Assembly: GCF_000511385.1 (NCBI RefSeq)
Contig: NC_023137.1
Span: 3,665,001 to 3,729,000 of the forward strand
Source of the DNA: Phaeobacter gallaeciensis DSM 26640
Lineage (GTDB): Bacteria > Pseudomonadota > Alphaproteobacteria > Rhodobacterales > Rhodobacteraceae
Length of the DNA: 64,000 nucleotides
Reading direction: 5' to 3'
The notes below the pieces were generated by a model. The model made no database searches. It had not been told where the DNA came from and saw only the letters and a list, made by a program, of their open reading frames with translations. Positions 16,614 through 25,759 of this stretch are shown in pieces. How positions within the stretch are numbered: the stretch's first letter is position 1; each line of letters starts with the position of its first letter. Both the position numbers and the translations under genes were made by a program.

Positions 16614-18233
16614 ATGCTTGGCAAGATGATGCACAAACAGCTGACCATAGGCTCGCTGATAGAACACGCGGGGCGTTTCCACAGTTCAACGACGGTCACT
16701 TCGGTTGAGACGTCGGGTGAAACCGAGCATGTGACCTGGGGTGATATTGATGCCAATGCCCGCAAACTCGCGGCGGCTCTGGGGCGCCTCGGTATCGCCC
16801 AAGGCGCCCGTTGCGGTACCATCGCCTGGAACAACCGCCGCCACCTTGAGATTTACTTCGGAGTGTCAGGCGGTGGGTATGTCTGCCATACGATTAACCC
16901 GCGCCTGAAGCCGGAGCAGCTGATTTACATCATCAACCATGCCGAGGATCAGGTGCTGTTTATTGACACCACCTTTGTTCCGGCCGTGGCGCAGTTGCGC
17001 GCGCAGTTCACCACGGTGCAACATATCGTGGTGATGGGATCGAAAGATGCCGATATCGCAGCGCAGATCGAAGGCGTGCTGTTCTACGATGATCTGCTGG
17101 ATGTGGAGACCGCGGATTATGACTGGCCCGATCTGGATGAAAATCTGCCCTCTAGCCTGTGCTACACCTCAGGCACCACCGGTAACCCCAAGGGCGTCGA
17201 ATACACCCACCGGACCAGCGTGCTGCACACGATTGGCGGAAATCAGCCCGATGGTCTGGCCCTGCGCGCGCGGGATACGGTGCTTGCGGTGGTGCCAATG
17301 TTTCACGTGAATGCCTGGGGTACGCCGTATATGACCGCAGCTGTTGGGGCGAAGCTGGTGCTGCCGGGTCCACATCTTGATGGGGTGAGCCTGGCCAAGT
17401 TGATTGATGCGGAAAAGGTGACTGTGGCGTTGGGCGTCCCGACCATCTGGATGGGCTTGCTGCAGGGGCTGGAGGAAACCGGCTGCACCGCCGAGAGCCT
17501 TGAACGTACGATTGTGGGCGGCTCTGCCCTGCCGACGGTCATGATCCCGACCTTCCGCGACAAATATGGCGTCGAGCTGGTGCATGCTTGGGGGATGACG
17601 GAAACCAGCCCTATTGGAACGCTGAACCAGCTGTTGCAGAAGCACAATGAGCTGGATGCCGAAGCCCAAGCTAAACTGCGCGAAGGGCAGGGGCGACCAA
17701 TGTATGGCATCGATCTTCGTATCGTTGACGATAGCGGTGCTGTCTTGCCGCATGATGGCGAGACGCAAGGCAACCTGCAGATCTGCGGACATTGGGTGAT
17801 CGACAGCTATTTCCGCGCTGGAGAAACTGCACTGACGGATGATGGATGGTTTGATACCGGCGACGTCGCCACAATTGATGGTGATGGCTATATGATCATT
17901 CGCGACCGCTCCAAGGATATCATCAAGTCCGGGGGCGAATGGATTTCCACTGTGGAGCTGGAAGATATCGCCATGTCGCATCCCAATATCGCTCAGGCGG
18001 CGGCGATTGCGGCGAAACATCCCAAATGGGACGAACGCCCTGTTGTGATCGCCGTGAAACGGTCTGCCGATGTCACTGAGGCTGATCTGTTGGCATATTA
18101 TCAGGGCAAGGTCGCCAGCTGGCAGATTCCCGACCGTGTGGTTTTTGTTGAATCCTTGCCATTGGGCGGCACCGGCAAGGTTCAGAAGAATACACTCCGG
18201 GAGAGATACGAAGGCATCCTGCTGGACTCCTGA
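16614..18233 (+). CDS. Acyl-CoA ligase, DmdB-like (AMP-forming)
   Basis: Adenylate-forming acyl-CoA synthetase, 539 aa. Motifs: P-loop-like YTSGTTGNPKGVEYTHR (A3), WGMTETSP (A5), GWFDTGDVATIDGDGY (A7), DRSKDIIKSGGEWIS (A8) and the catalytic lysine in GTGKVQKN (A10). The N-terminal MLGKMM...IGSLIEHA and WNNRRHLEIYFGVSG resemble the roseobacter medium-chain/methylmercaptopropionate ligase DmdB. Substrate assignment to DMSP-derived MMPA is an inference; medium-chain fatty acids are equally possible. It is paired with the GMC oxidoreductase upstream. Confidence 0.85.
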   Translation: MLGKMMHKQLTIGSLIEHAGRFHSSTTVTSVETSGETEHVTWGDIDANARKLAAALGRLGIAQGARCGTIAWNNRRHLEIYFGVSGGGYVCHTINPRLKPEQLIYIINHAEDQVLFIDTTFVPAVAQLRAQFTTVQHIVVMGSKDADIAAQIEGVLFYDDLLDVETADYDWPDLDENLPSSLCYTSGTTGNPKGVEYTHRTSVLHTIGGNQPDGLALRARDTVLAVVPMFHVNAWGTPYMTAAVGAKLVLPGPHLDGVSLAKLIDAEKVTVALGVPTIWMGLLQGLEETGCTAESLERTIVGGSALPTVMIPTFRDKYGVELVHAWGMTETSPIGTLNQLLQKHNELDAEAQAKLREGQGRPMYGIDLRIVDDSGAVLPHDGETQGNLQICGHWVIDSYFRAGETALTDDGWFDTGDVATIDGDGYMIIRDRSKDIIKSGGEWISTVELEDIAMSHPNIAQAAAIAAKHPKWDERPVVIAVKRSADVTEADLLAYYQGKVASWQIPDRVVFVESLPLGGTGKVQKNTLRERYEGILLDS

Positions 18234-18360
18234 TATCCTGAACCGCCATCGAGTATTTCTCCCGGTGGCGGTGCCTGTCCCTAATTATCGGGCGCATGTA
18301 TTGCAGGTTATGAACCCGCTGAGGCCCGCCGGACAGCATAACTGCCGGCAAATTTATCTG

Positions 18361-18375
18361 TTAAGGGCCGCTTAA
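18361..18375 (+). promoter_or_regulatory. CtrA-like box upstream of motB
   Basis: TTAA-GGGCCGC-TTAA is a perfect match to the TTAA-N7-TTAA consensus of the response regulator CtrA. It ends 46 nt before the motB start, the first gene of the flagellar island. Confidence 0.65.
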
Positions 18376-18421
18376 GACCCCACCTGATATCCCAGTAGTG
18401 GGTGAAAATAGGTGGTGGATT

Positions 18422-19258
18422 ATGAGCGCACAAGGAAATGTGGCGCCCATTATCATCAAGAAGAAAAAGTCAGGTGGTGGCGATGGCCATCACGGTGGAG
18501 CCTGGAAGGTCGCCTATGCGGACTTCGTGACGGCTATGATGGCGTTCTTCATGTTGATGTGGCTGCTCAACGCAACGACTGAAAAGCAGAGAAAAGGGCT
18601 GGCGGATTACTTCTCGCCATCCATTCCGCTGAGCCGGGTTTCGGGTGGCGGCAACGGGGCCTTCAACGGGGACAGTATGTTCACCGAAGAAATCAAACCC
18701 CAGAACGGAACCGGTGCGTCGGATATCAGCCCGGCAGATGCACAGCAGGCCAAGGGCGATTCCGGCGTCGAACAAGACAAGGACCGCGAGGCCGCAGACG
18801 AACAGTTCCGCGCTCTGGAGGAACAGCTGAAAGGGCGTGGTGGCGAAAGCATGGTCTCAATCGAGATGGCTCAGCACATCATCACGCGGGTCACGGATGA
18901 GGGTTTGGTTGTCGAACTCTTCGATACCGAGGAGTCACCGCTGTTCAAAGATGGAACCGCGGAGCCGACGCTGCTGTTCCGGGATATTGTGAAGATGGTG
19001 TCACGTGTCACAGGGGTTGTTGAAAACAACATCGCCATTGGCGGGCATATCAGATCTCATGCGGTTGTTGTGGCCAATAATCCGGTCTGGGAATTGTCCC
19101 ACGCGCGGGCGGATGCCACTCGTGTGATGCTCGAATCAGGTGGAACCAAGTCCAAGCGGATGCACCGTGTGACCGGCCATGCAGATCGTAAACTGACGGA
19201 TAACAACCCGATGTCAGCGCGAAACAACCGGGTAGAAATCATCCTTCTGCGGAAATAA
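18422..19258 (+). CDS. motB: Flagellar stator protein MotB
   Basis: Stator subunit coupling ion flow to rotation. The 278-aa protein has a basic cytoplasmic start, a single membrane helix with the ion-carrying aspartate D34 in YADFVTAMMAFFMLMWLL, the plug/linker, and a C-terminal OmpA-like peptidoglycan-binding domain (HARADATRVMLESGG, GHADRKL, NNRVEIILL). Its partner motA is about 10.6 kb away, at 29863, rather than adjacent. A CtrA-like box lies upstream. Confidence 0.95.
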   Translation: MSAQGNVAPIIIKKKKSGGGDGHHGGAWKVAYADFVTAMMAFFMLMWLLNATTEKQRKGLADYFSPSIPLSRVSGGGNGAFNGDSMFTEEIKPQNGTGASDISPADAQQAKGDSGVEQDKDREAADEQFRALEEQLKGRGGESMVSIEMAQHIITRVTDEGLVVELFDTEESPLFKDGTAEPTLLFRDIVKMVSRVTGVVENNIAIGGHIRSHAVVVANNPVWELSHARADATRVMLESGGTKSKRMHRVTGHADRKLTDNNPMSARNNRVEIILLRK

Positions 19259-19275
19259 GCGCGGGTACGTTGAAA

Positions 19276-19322
19276 AACGGGCGGCCAACAGATCAGACAA
19301 TTTTATCTGTTAGCCGCCCGTT
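19276..19322 (+). repeat. Long inverted repeat between motB and flgE
   Basis: The two arms 19276-19293 and 19305-19322 pair at 17 of 18 positions (AACGGGCGGC-AACAGAT with its complement), with an 11-nt loop. There is no T-tract after it, so it looks more like an mRNA-stabilising or attenuating stem than a simple terminator. The right arm overlaps a CtrA-like box. Confidence 0.75.
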
Positions 19323-19324
19323 AA
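19310..19324 (+). promoter_or_regulatory. CtrA-like box upstream of flgE
   Basis: TTAG-CCGCCCG-TTAA differs from TTAA-N7-TTAA at one base. It is preceded by ATCTG just like the motB box, and lies 58 nt before the flgE start. Confidence 0.45.
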
Positions 19325-19382
19325 TGGGCAATCGGCTAGCTGTTGCATCAAGAAAGATTCGATGCAGCAGAAAGGCGTATCC

Positions 19383-20684
19383 ATGACGATTTCTTCCTCG
19401 CTTAATGCCGGCGTTGCCGGGCTTACCGCGAATGCCAGCCGACTGGCCTCCATTTCCGACAATATCGCAAACTCCTCGACCGCCGGCTATAAGCGGGTTC
19501 AGACGGATTTCCATTCGATGGTCATGAGCTCCTCTGGCGGCACCTATTCGGCCGGCGGTGTGCGGACGACCAATGTGCGTCTGATCGACGAGCGGGGACC
19601 GCTGGTGTCAACCAGCAACGCAACCGATCTTGCGGTGCGGGGCCGCGGCATGCTGCCCGTCACCTCCATGAACGAGGTTGAGACGGGCGCCGCCAACCCG
19701 CAGATGATGCTGACAACCACGGCGTCGTTCAGAACCAATGCCGATGGCCTGCTTGCAACCGAGTCCGGACTGGTCCTGATGGGCTGGCCTGCGCAATCTG
19801 ATGGCACAATCCCACCCTATGCGCGTGATACATCTGACGCGCTGGAGCCGGTGCGGTTCAATGTGAACAAACTTTCCGGAGAGCCGACAACCGAGATGTC
19901 GCTGGGTGTGAACCTGCCCGCGACAGCGACGGAATCTACGTCGGCAGGCACCAGTGAGAACCTTTCGATCGAGTATTACGACAATCTGGGTAAATCCGAG
20001 AGCCTGCAGATCGAATTCGTGCCCACCGTTCCGGCAACGGGCGAGTCGAACGAATGGACCATGATCATCACAGACACCGCGACCGGTGCGACCCCAATTG
20101 GGGAATACACATTGACCTTCGATGACAACCGGACCTCCGGCGGCGCCTTGAATGCAGTTACCGATACGACCGGTGGTGCCTATGATCCAGCGACGGGCTC
20201 CATCATTGTGACCGTCGCAGGCGGCCCGATGGAGATCAATATCGGTATGTTAGGTGATGACAACGGGTTGACCCAATTGTCCGACACCTTTGCCCCCGCC
20301 TCGATCTCCAAGGATGGGGCTCCGGTCGGCAACTTCACCGGTGTTGAGATTGATGAGGCCGGCTATGTGCATGCCAACTATGACACGGGTGTCAGCCGCG
20401 TGGTTTATCAGGTTCCACTGGTTGATCTGCCGAACCCGAATGGCATGATCGCCATGGACCGACAGACCTACATGCCGTCCAGTGAAAGTGGCTCCTACTT
20501 CCTGTGGAATGCTGGTGAAGGTCCGACAGGCGACATCCTCGGGTATGCCCGCGAGGAATCCGCAACAGATGTGGCAGGTGAGCTGACCAATATGATTCAG
20601 ACCCAGCGAGCCTATTCGTCTAACGCAAAAGTCATTCAGACCGTGGATGAGATGTTGCAGGAAACCACCAACATCAAGCGCTGA
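19383..20684 (+). CDS. flgE: Flagellar hook protein FlgE
   Basis: Hook subunit, 433 aa. The N-terminal rod/hook motif is SSLNAGVAGLTANASRLASISDNIANSSTAGYKR, the middle contains the FlgE domain (SLGVNLPATAT, SIEYYDNLGKSESLQIEF), and the C-terminal heptad end is ELTNMIQTQRAYSSNAKVIQTVDEMLQETTNIKR. The ATG at 19383 starts directly before the conserved helix. First gene of flgE-flgK-flgL-flgI. Confidence 0.95.
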   Translation: MTISSSLNAGVAGLTANASRLASISDNIANSSTAGYKRVQTDFHSMVMSSSGGTYSAGGVRTTNVRLIDERGPLVSTSNATDLAVRGRGMLPVTSMNEVETGAANPQMMLTTTASFRTNADGLLATESGLVLMGWPAQSDGTIPPYARDTSDALEPVRFNVNKLSGEPTTEMSLGVNLPATATESTSAGTSENLSIEYYDNLGKSESLQIEFVPTVPATGESNEWTMIITDTATGATPIGEYTLTFDDNRTSGGALNAVTDTTGGAYDPATGSIIVTVAGGPMEINIGMLGDDNGLTQLSDTFAPASISKDGAPVGNFTGVEIDEAGYVHANYDTGVSRVVYQVPLVDLPNPNGMIAMDRQTYMPSSESGSYFLWNAGEGPTGDILGYAREESATDVAGELTNMIQTQRAYSSNAKVIQTVDEMLQETTNIKR

Positions 20685-20732
20685 TAGGCGTCCGCCCTTC
20701 TGATTTACATTCGCGCAAAGGTTGGATGACCC

Positions 20733-22181
20733 ATGTCCATTACAAGTGCTCTCAATTCCGCAATGACCGGGCTGACGGCGGCTGGCCGCTCGACGTCGGT
20801 TGTCTCCGAAAACCTGTCGAATGTCCTGACACCGGGCTATTCGCGCCGGAGCCTCGCGCTTACCAGTGCCGGGGATGGGTTCAGCGGGGTCAAGGTTGGT
20901 CACGTGCAGCGGATCAACGATCCGGCCCTGCAATCCAGCGTGCGATCTGCCAATTCGGAGGTTGGCGTTGCCGAGGTGAAATCCGCTTTTTTTGGTCGCA
21001 TGACCGAATTGGTTGGCAGCGCCGACGACCCCTATTCAATCACGCAGCGGCTAACGGATTTTGATTCCGGCCTGATCGAGGTGATTTCACGACCCGATTC
21101 CGGACCGCGGCTGAATGATCTCGCGATTCAGGCAGAAGAGTTGGTACGGTCGATTGCGGATGCGGCAGAGGGGCTGCGCAATCAACGTACAGCCGCCGAC
21201 AGAGCAATTGACGTGCAGGTCGACACGGTCAATCAGTCATTGGAAAAACTTCAAAAACTGAATGCAAAAATTGCGGTCAGCCAATCAACAGGGTCCGATT
21301 CAGCGTCGTTGCTGGATCAACGAGACCTGCTGATTGACGAGGTGAATAAGATCATTCCGGTCAAGGTCGTCAACCGCGACAGGGGTCAGGTTGCACTGTT
21401 CTCCGAAGGGGGCGCTGTGCTGCTGGACGGCCAGGCAGCTGAGCTGAGTTTCGATGGTAAGGCCGATACACTGCCTTATATGACGCTGGGCAACGGTTTG
21501 CTTTCCGGGTTGCAGATCAATGGTATTGATGTTGCGACAGGGCCTGGTGGACCTATCCGTGGTGGAACACTTGCAGCCCAGTTCGAGGTGCGCGATGTCC
21601 TGACCGTTGAGGCGCAGGAAGATCTGGACGCCATGGCAAAGGATCTTATCGAACGTTTTCAAGATCCTGCACTGGATCCCACCTTGGCGGCAACGGATCC
21701 GGGTATCTTCACCGATCAGGGAGCATTTTTTGATCCGGTCAATACTGTCGGTATCGCCAACCGGATTGAGCTGAATGACAAAATCGCCATGCAGGGGCAG
21801 GCCGAAACCTGGCGGCTGCGCGATGGTCTGAATGCAGCTTCGCCCGGCAATGCAGGGGATGCGACACTGTTGCGTGGATATGCAGATGCATTGGACGCCA
21901 AGCGCACCGTTTCCTCTGTTGGCCTGGGGACGGCAAATCTGGATGCCAGCACGCTGAGTGCGAACCTGTTGTCCCGGTTTGCGCAGAGTGAAAACTCTGC
22001 AGAACAGAACGTCGCTTTTGCAGCGGCAACCTATACCGAAATGTACCAGCGCGAGTTGGCGCAGGGCGTCGATAGTGATGCCGAACTGCAGAACCTTATC
22101 GTGATTGAAAAAGTCTATCAGGCCAACGCCAGGATGATCTCCGTGGTCGATGAGCTGATGGAAACGCTTCTGAGGATTTAA
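20733..22181 (+). CDS. flgK: Hook-filament junction protein FlgK
   Basis: Hook-associated protein 1, 482 aa. It has the N-terminal MSITSALNSAMTGLTAAG...VVSENLSNVLTPGYSRR motif, the heptad-rich segment with LLDQRDLLIDEVNKIIPV and the C-terminal ELQNLIVIEKVYQANARMISVVDELMETLLRI. It sits between the hook and the first filament layer and is exported by the flagellar type III system. Followed by flgL after 3 nt. Confidence 0.95.
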   Translation: MSITSALNSAMTGLTAAGRSTSVVSENLSNVLTPGYSRRSLALTSAGDGFSGVKVGHVQRINDPALQSSVRSANSEVGVAEVKSAFFGRMTELVGSADDPYSITQRLTDFDSGLIEVISRPDSGPRLNDLAIQAEELVRSIADAAEGLRNQRTAADRAIDVQVDTVNQSLEKLQKLNAKIAVSQSTGSDSASLLDQRDLLIDEVNKIIPVKVVNRDRGQVALFSEGGAVLLDGQAAELSFDGKADTLPYMTLGNGLLSGLQINGIDVATGPGGPIRGGTLAAQFEVRDVLTVEAQEDLDAMAKDLIERFQDPALDPTLAATDPGIFTDQGAFFDPVNTVGIANRIELNDKIAMQGQAETWRLRDGLNAASPGNAGDATLLRGYADALDAKRTVSSVGLGTANLDASTLSANLLSRFAQSENSAEQNVAFAAATYTEMYQRELAQGVDSDAELQNLIVIEKVYQANARMISVVDELMETLLRI

Positions 22182-22184
22182 CGC

Positions 22185-23192
22185 ATGATTATGAATTCCT
22201 ATGGGGACATGGCTCAACACCTGTTCCTGCGCAATCGCTCGGTTGGTCTGAAGAACGATATCTCGACCCTGACTCAGGAGTTGAGCACTGGAAAAACCTC
22301 GCAGTTGACGCAGAAACTGGGGGGGGATTTAACATATCTTTCCGATGTCGAGCGTAATTTGGATCGTCTCAAATCCTTTCAGGTTGCAAACACCGAGGCG
22401 GCTCTGTTTGCGTCGTCAATGCAGAATAATATCGAGTTGATCTCTGATAATGTGGTTGAGCTCACCGGCGATATTTTTGCTGTAACCACGTCCCCGAATG
22501 ACGAAACATCGCAGCAATTGTCGAACCAGGCAGAAGTGTATCTTACCGAAGCTATCCGTTCTTTGAATGGCGAAGCCGCAGGTCGCAGCCTGTTTTCTGG
22601 CAAAGATACCGAAGCCCAGCCTCTCGCCGATATCAACACATTGATGTCCTCACTGGTGACGGAGGTTACCCCTTTCACCACTGCGCCTGATATCGTGCAG
22701 GCCGTCAAAGATTGGTTCGCCGATCCGCTGGGATTTGATACGGTGATGTATCAGGGCTCATCGGACCTGATGGATCCGGTGAAAATCGGCCCGACTGAAG
22801 AGGTCACCGTCTCTCTGAAGGCCAATGACGATGCATTTAAGCAGACACTGCAGAGTCTTGCCATTGCAACTTTGGTCAATGATCCAGGACTTAGCCTCAC
22901 CTCAGATGTGAAGTTCGAGATGTTGCGTAGCACTGGCGTTGAGCTGCGCGAAAGCCAAGTCCAGTTGATCCAGATGCAGTCGGATCTGGGTTTTGTGGAG
23001 GGCCGCATTGAAGAGACCGCGACACGCAACGGCGCCGCCCAGACCAGCCTCAGCTTGGTCTTCAACCAGCTTGTTCAGGCCGACCCCTACGAAACCTCCA
23101 CTCGTCTGGATGAGGCGCAGTTCCAATTAGAAAGCCTGTTCACTGTCACGGCTCGAACATCGCAGCTGTCGCTGATGAGGTTCCTGTCATGA
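22185..23192 (+). CDS. flgL: Hook-filament junction protein FlgL
   Basis: Hook-associated protein 3, 335 aa, flagellin-like at both ends: SYGDMAQHLFLRNRSVGLKNDISTLTQELSTGKTSQL at the start and FNQLVQADPYETSTRLDEAQFQLESLFTVTARTSQLSL at the end. The start is the ATG at 22185; a second ATG six bases later is possible. The stop overlaps flgI by four bases. Confidence 0.92.
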   Translation: MIMNSYGDMAQHLFLRNRSVGLKNDISTLTQELSTGKTSQLTQKLGGDLTYLSDVERNLDRLKSFQVANTEAALFASSMQNNIELISDNVVELTGDIFAVTTSPNDETSQQLSNQAEVYLTEAIRSLNGEAAGRSLFSGKDTEAQPLADINTLMSSLVTEVTPFTTAPDIVQAVKDWFADPLGFDTVMYQGSSDLMDPVKIGPTEEVTVSLKANDDAFKQTLQSLAIATLVNDPGLSLTSDVKFEMLRSTGVELRESQVQLIQMQSDLGFVEGRIEETATRNGAAQTSLSLVFNQLVQADPYETSTRLDEAQFQLESLFTVTARTSQLSLMRFLS

Positions 23193-24292
23193 TGCGGTTC
23201 ATCCGGGTTCTTCTTGCTGTACTGCTGCTGCCGGCGATGGCCCAGGCCAATGCGATCAGACTGAAAGATCTGGTTGAGTTCGACGGCGTACGCGGCAACG
23301 ATCTGGTTGGTTACGGTCTGGTCGTAGGGTTGAACGGGACAGGCGATGGTCTGCGGAACTCTCCCTTCACCGAAGAGATCATGTCGAATATTCTGGAACG
23401 GCTGGGCGTGAATGTGACCGGCGAACAGTTTCGGCCCAAAAACGTTGCTGCGGTATTTGTCACCGCAACCTTGCCGCCGTTTGCCCGTGTAGGCGGCACT
23501 GTTGATGTGACAGTCTCCGCGATCGGCGATTCAAAGAGTCTGCTGGGCGGGACACTGGTCATGACGCCCTTGAATGCCGCAGATGGTCAGATCTATGCGG
23601 TCGCCCAAGGTACCATTCTAGCAGGTGGAGCCGTCGCGGAGGGGGAAGGCGCGTCTGTCACACAGGGGGTTCCGACTGCTGGTGTCATCCCTTCGGGTGC
23701 GCGGGTTGAGCGTGAGATCGACTTCGATCTGTCCTCGCTCTCGTCCATGCGTCTTGCGTTGCGAGAGCCTGATTTCACCACTGCTGGCCGCATCGAACGT
23801 GCGATCAACGCGGAATTTGGGCGTAATGTGGCTCTGATGCGCGACTCTGGAACGGTTGAGATTGACGTGCAGCGCACGAACACCCGCTCCACCGCTCATG
23901 CTGTCGGGCGGATCGAAAATATTCTGGTTGAACCTCAGCGCAAGGCGCGTGTGGTTGTCGATCAACGCTCCGGTACCATTGTGATGGGCAGCGATGTGCG
24001 AATCTCGCGGGTTGCCGTCGCACAGGGAAATCTGACTCTGCGGATCGAAGAAACACCGCTGGTTGTTCAGCCGAATCCATTTGCCGATGGCGAAACAGTG
24101 ATTGTTCCACGCACTGGCGCTGCGATCGAAGAGGAAGAGGGTATTCAGCTGGCAGAGGTCCCGGAAACCACCTCACTGTCTGAAGTGGTGGCGGGTCTCA
24201 ATGCGCTAGGGGTGTCGCCGCGGGACATGATTGATATCCTCAAGAGTCTGAAAGCGGCCGGTGCGCTGCACGCCGAATTCGTGGTGAGATAG
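23189..24292 (+). CDS. flgI: Flagellar P-ring protein FlgI
   Basis: Periplasmic P-ring subunit, 367 aa, with a signal peptide (about 20 residues, cleavage after AQA). Hallmarks are IRLKDLVEFDGVRGNDLVGYGLVVGLNGTGDG, the FTEEIMSNILERLGV region, LLGGTLVMTPLNAADGQIYAVAQG and the C-terminal VVAGLNALGVSPRDMIDILKSLKAAGALHAEFVV. The start overlaps flgL by four bases. Last gene of the motB-side rightward run, followed by a terminator. Confidence 0.96.
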   Translation: MMRFIRVLLAVLLLPAMAQANAIRLKDLVEFDGVRGNDLVGYGLVVGLNGTGDGLRNSPFTEEIMSNILERLGVNVTGEQFRPKNVAAVFVTATLPPFARVGGTVDVTVSAIGDSKSLLGGTLVMTPLNAADGQIYAVAQGTILAGGAVAEGEGASVTQGVPTAGVIPSGARVEREIDFDLSSLSSMRLALREPDFTTAGRIERAINAEFGRNVALMRDSGTVEIDVQRTNTRSTAHAVGRIENILVEPQRKARVVVDQRSGTIVMGSDVRISRVAVAQGNLTLRIEETPLVVQPNPFADGETVIVPRTGAAIEEEEGIQLAEVPETTSLSEVVAGLNALGVSPRDMIDILKSLKAAGALHAEFVVR

Positions 24293-24324
24293 CGCGCCCA
24301 TACAGAGCTGCACGCAGGCGGACG

Positions 24325-24357
24325 AGCCCCTAGAACCTCTACGTTCCGGGGGCTTTT
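24325..24357 (+). terminator. Terminator after flgI
   Basis: The stem AGCCCC-AGAAC/GTTCC-GGGGCT with one mismatch and a six-base loop runs into TTTT, 33 nt after the flgI stop. Confidence 0.75.
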
Positions 24358-24653
24358 GCGTTGGCAATAGGCCGCCATGTATATCCATTGCTTCGCTACA
24401 TCTGACCCGGCCGGCTTCATGACACTGTGGATGAGCCGAATGTCGACCCAGCGCATATCGAGAGTGCCTTGACCCTCTTACCAGGCTAGGTTCGTCCGTG
24501 TGCTGGATGTGAAAGTCATACTACCCGAAAGGTGTTCTAAGGATCATATGGCTCCTTAGGATAGTGTGATCTGTCCTCCGACGCAGCGCTGTTACGTGTG
24601 AGGTTGAGTAGCTTTTGGTCGAGAACCTGTCGAGATCAGGTTTGTCGCGCCAA
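24358..24653. other. Gap between convergent flgI and fliP
   Basis: About 300 bp with no convincing reading frame, lying between the terminators of the convergent flgI and fliP transcripts. I see no RNA gene, repeat or gene remnant in it. Confidence 0.5.
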
Positions 24654-24695
24654 TGCAAAACGCCCCGGCCACTGTTATGACCGGGGCGTTTTGCA
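24654..24695 (-). terminator. Terminator of the fliF-fliP operon
   Basis: A perfect 15-bp stem TGCAAAACGCCCCGG/CCGGGGCGTTTTGCA with a 12-nt loop lies 27 nt beyond the fliP stop. The A/T run within the arms makes it potentially bidirectional. Confidence 0.85.
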
Positions 24696-24722
24696 GGGCA
24701 GTTCCTGTAAAGGTTTAGATTG

Positions 24723-25466
24723 TCAGGGAAAGTAACTGCGGACCAAGGCGCTTGCGATGAGGCTCCACCCGTCAGCGACAACAAAGAACGCAAGTTTGAA
24801 GGGCATAGATACAACAGCTGGCGGAACCATCATCATCCCCATCGACATCAGCACGGCCGCGACCACCAGATCGATGACCAGAAACGGCAGGAAGACCAAA
24901 AAGCCGACTTGAAAGGCTCGGGCAATTTCCGACAGCATAAAGCTCGACACCAGGGTCGATAAAGGGGCGTCAGCGGTAGGGTCTATTCCCGCAGTGGCGG
25001 GTCGCAGATCCGCAATCGCATAGAAGGTATCGGGATCAAGACGCGCAGCCATGAACACCCGAAACGGCTGCAATGCGCGCTCAAGCCCGGTTTCTACATC
25101 CAGTTGCTCCTCAATCAGCGGATTGATTCCGGTTGTCCAGGCTTCGGTGAAAACCGGCTCCATTACGAAATAGGTGAGGAACAGCGCGAGGCTGATCATC
25201 AACATGTTCGGTGGTGCCTGTTGCAAACCGATGGCCTGTCGAAGAATTGACAATACGGTGACAAGAAACGGGAAGCATGTGATCATAATCAACAGCCCCG
25301 GGGCGAGGCTGAGGACGGTGATCAGCAGGATCAACTGAATCGATCGGGCCGATATCGACTGGCCATCGCCCAAGGATAGGTTGAGATCCTGCGCGCTCAC
25401 AGTATCTGGCAGACCGATGGCCAGCATGGCCGCCAGAACGGCGGCAAAAAAAGCGGTGCGTGTCAT
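24723..25466 (-). CDS. fliP: Flagellar export gate protein FliP
   Basis: Core export-gate subunit, 247 aa, with an N-terminal signal sequence (cleavage after VSA) and membrane helices. Family signatures: LITVLSLAPGLLIMITCFPFLVTVLSILRQA and PPNMLMISLALFLTYFVMEPVF, then the C-terminal FMLSEIARAFQVGFLVFLPFLVIDLVVAAVLMSMGMMMVPP. It overlaps fliN by four bases. fliQ and fliR lie in other operons of the window. Confidence 0.96.
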   Translation of the reverse strand: MTRTAFFAAVLAAMLAIGLPDTVSAQDLNLSLGDGQSISARSIQLILLITVLSLAPGLLIMITCFPFLVTVLSILRQAIGLQQAPPNMLMISLALFLTYFVMEPVFTEAWTTGINPLIEEQLDVETGLERALQPFRVFMAARLDPDTFYAIADLRPATAGIDPTADAPLSTLVSSFMLSEIARAFQVGFLVFLPFLVIDLVVAAVLMSMGMMMVPPAVVSMPFKLAFFVVADGWSLIASALVRSYFP

Positions 25467-25759
25467 CCCAGGCCGCTTTGCAAATCCGCGATTTCGGTCA
25501 GTCGTACTGCCAATTGACCAGCCTGCTCGCCTTCCATTTCTTCCAGTTGGCCTCTGGCGACAAGGCGATCCCCGACATAAAGGTCGACGGGATCCTCCAC
25601 GCGTTTGTCGAGTGTCAAAATCGCGTTTTCACCGAGGTTTACAAGATCGCGGATCAATGGCCGCGCCTTACCAACCGAGACGACCACCTCGACCGGTACT
25701 GACACAAACGGATTGCCTGAATCGCCAGATTTCCGGTTCATTTCAGCAGGATTATCCAT
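25463..25759 (-). CDS. fliN: Flagellar C-ring switch protein FliN
   Basis: A short SpoA-domain protein of 98 aa: VPVEVVVSVGKARPLIRDLVNLGENAILTLDKRVEDPVDLYVGDRLVARGQL is the classic FliN core. It forms the lower C-ring together with FliM, which is not present in this window. It overlaps the FliH-like gene by eight bases at its start and fliP by four bases at its end. Confidence 0.92.
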   Translation of the reverse strand: MDNPAEMNRKSGDSGNPFVSVPVEVVVSVGKARPLIRDLVNLGENAILTLDKRVEDPVDLYVGDRLVARGQLEEMEGEQAGQLAVRLTEIADLQSGLG

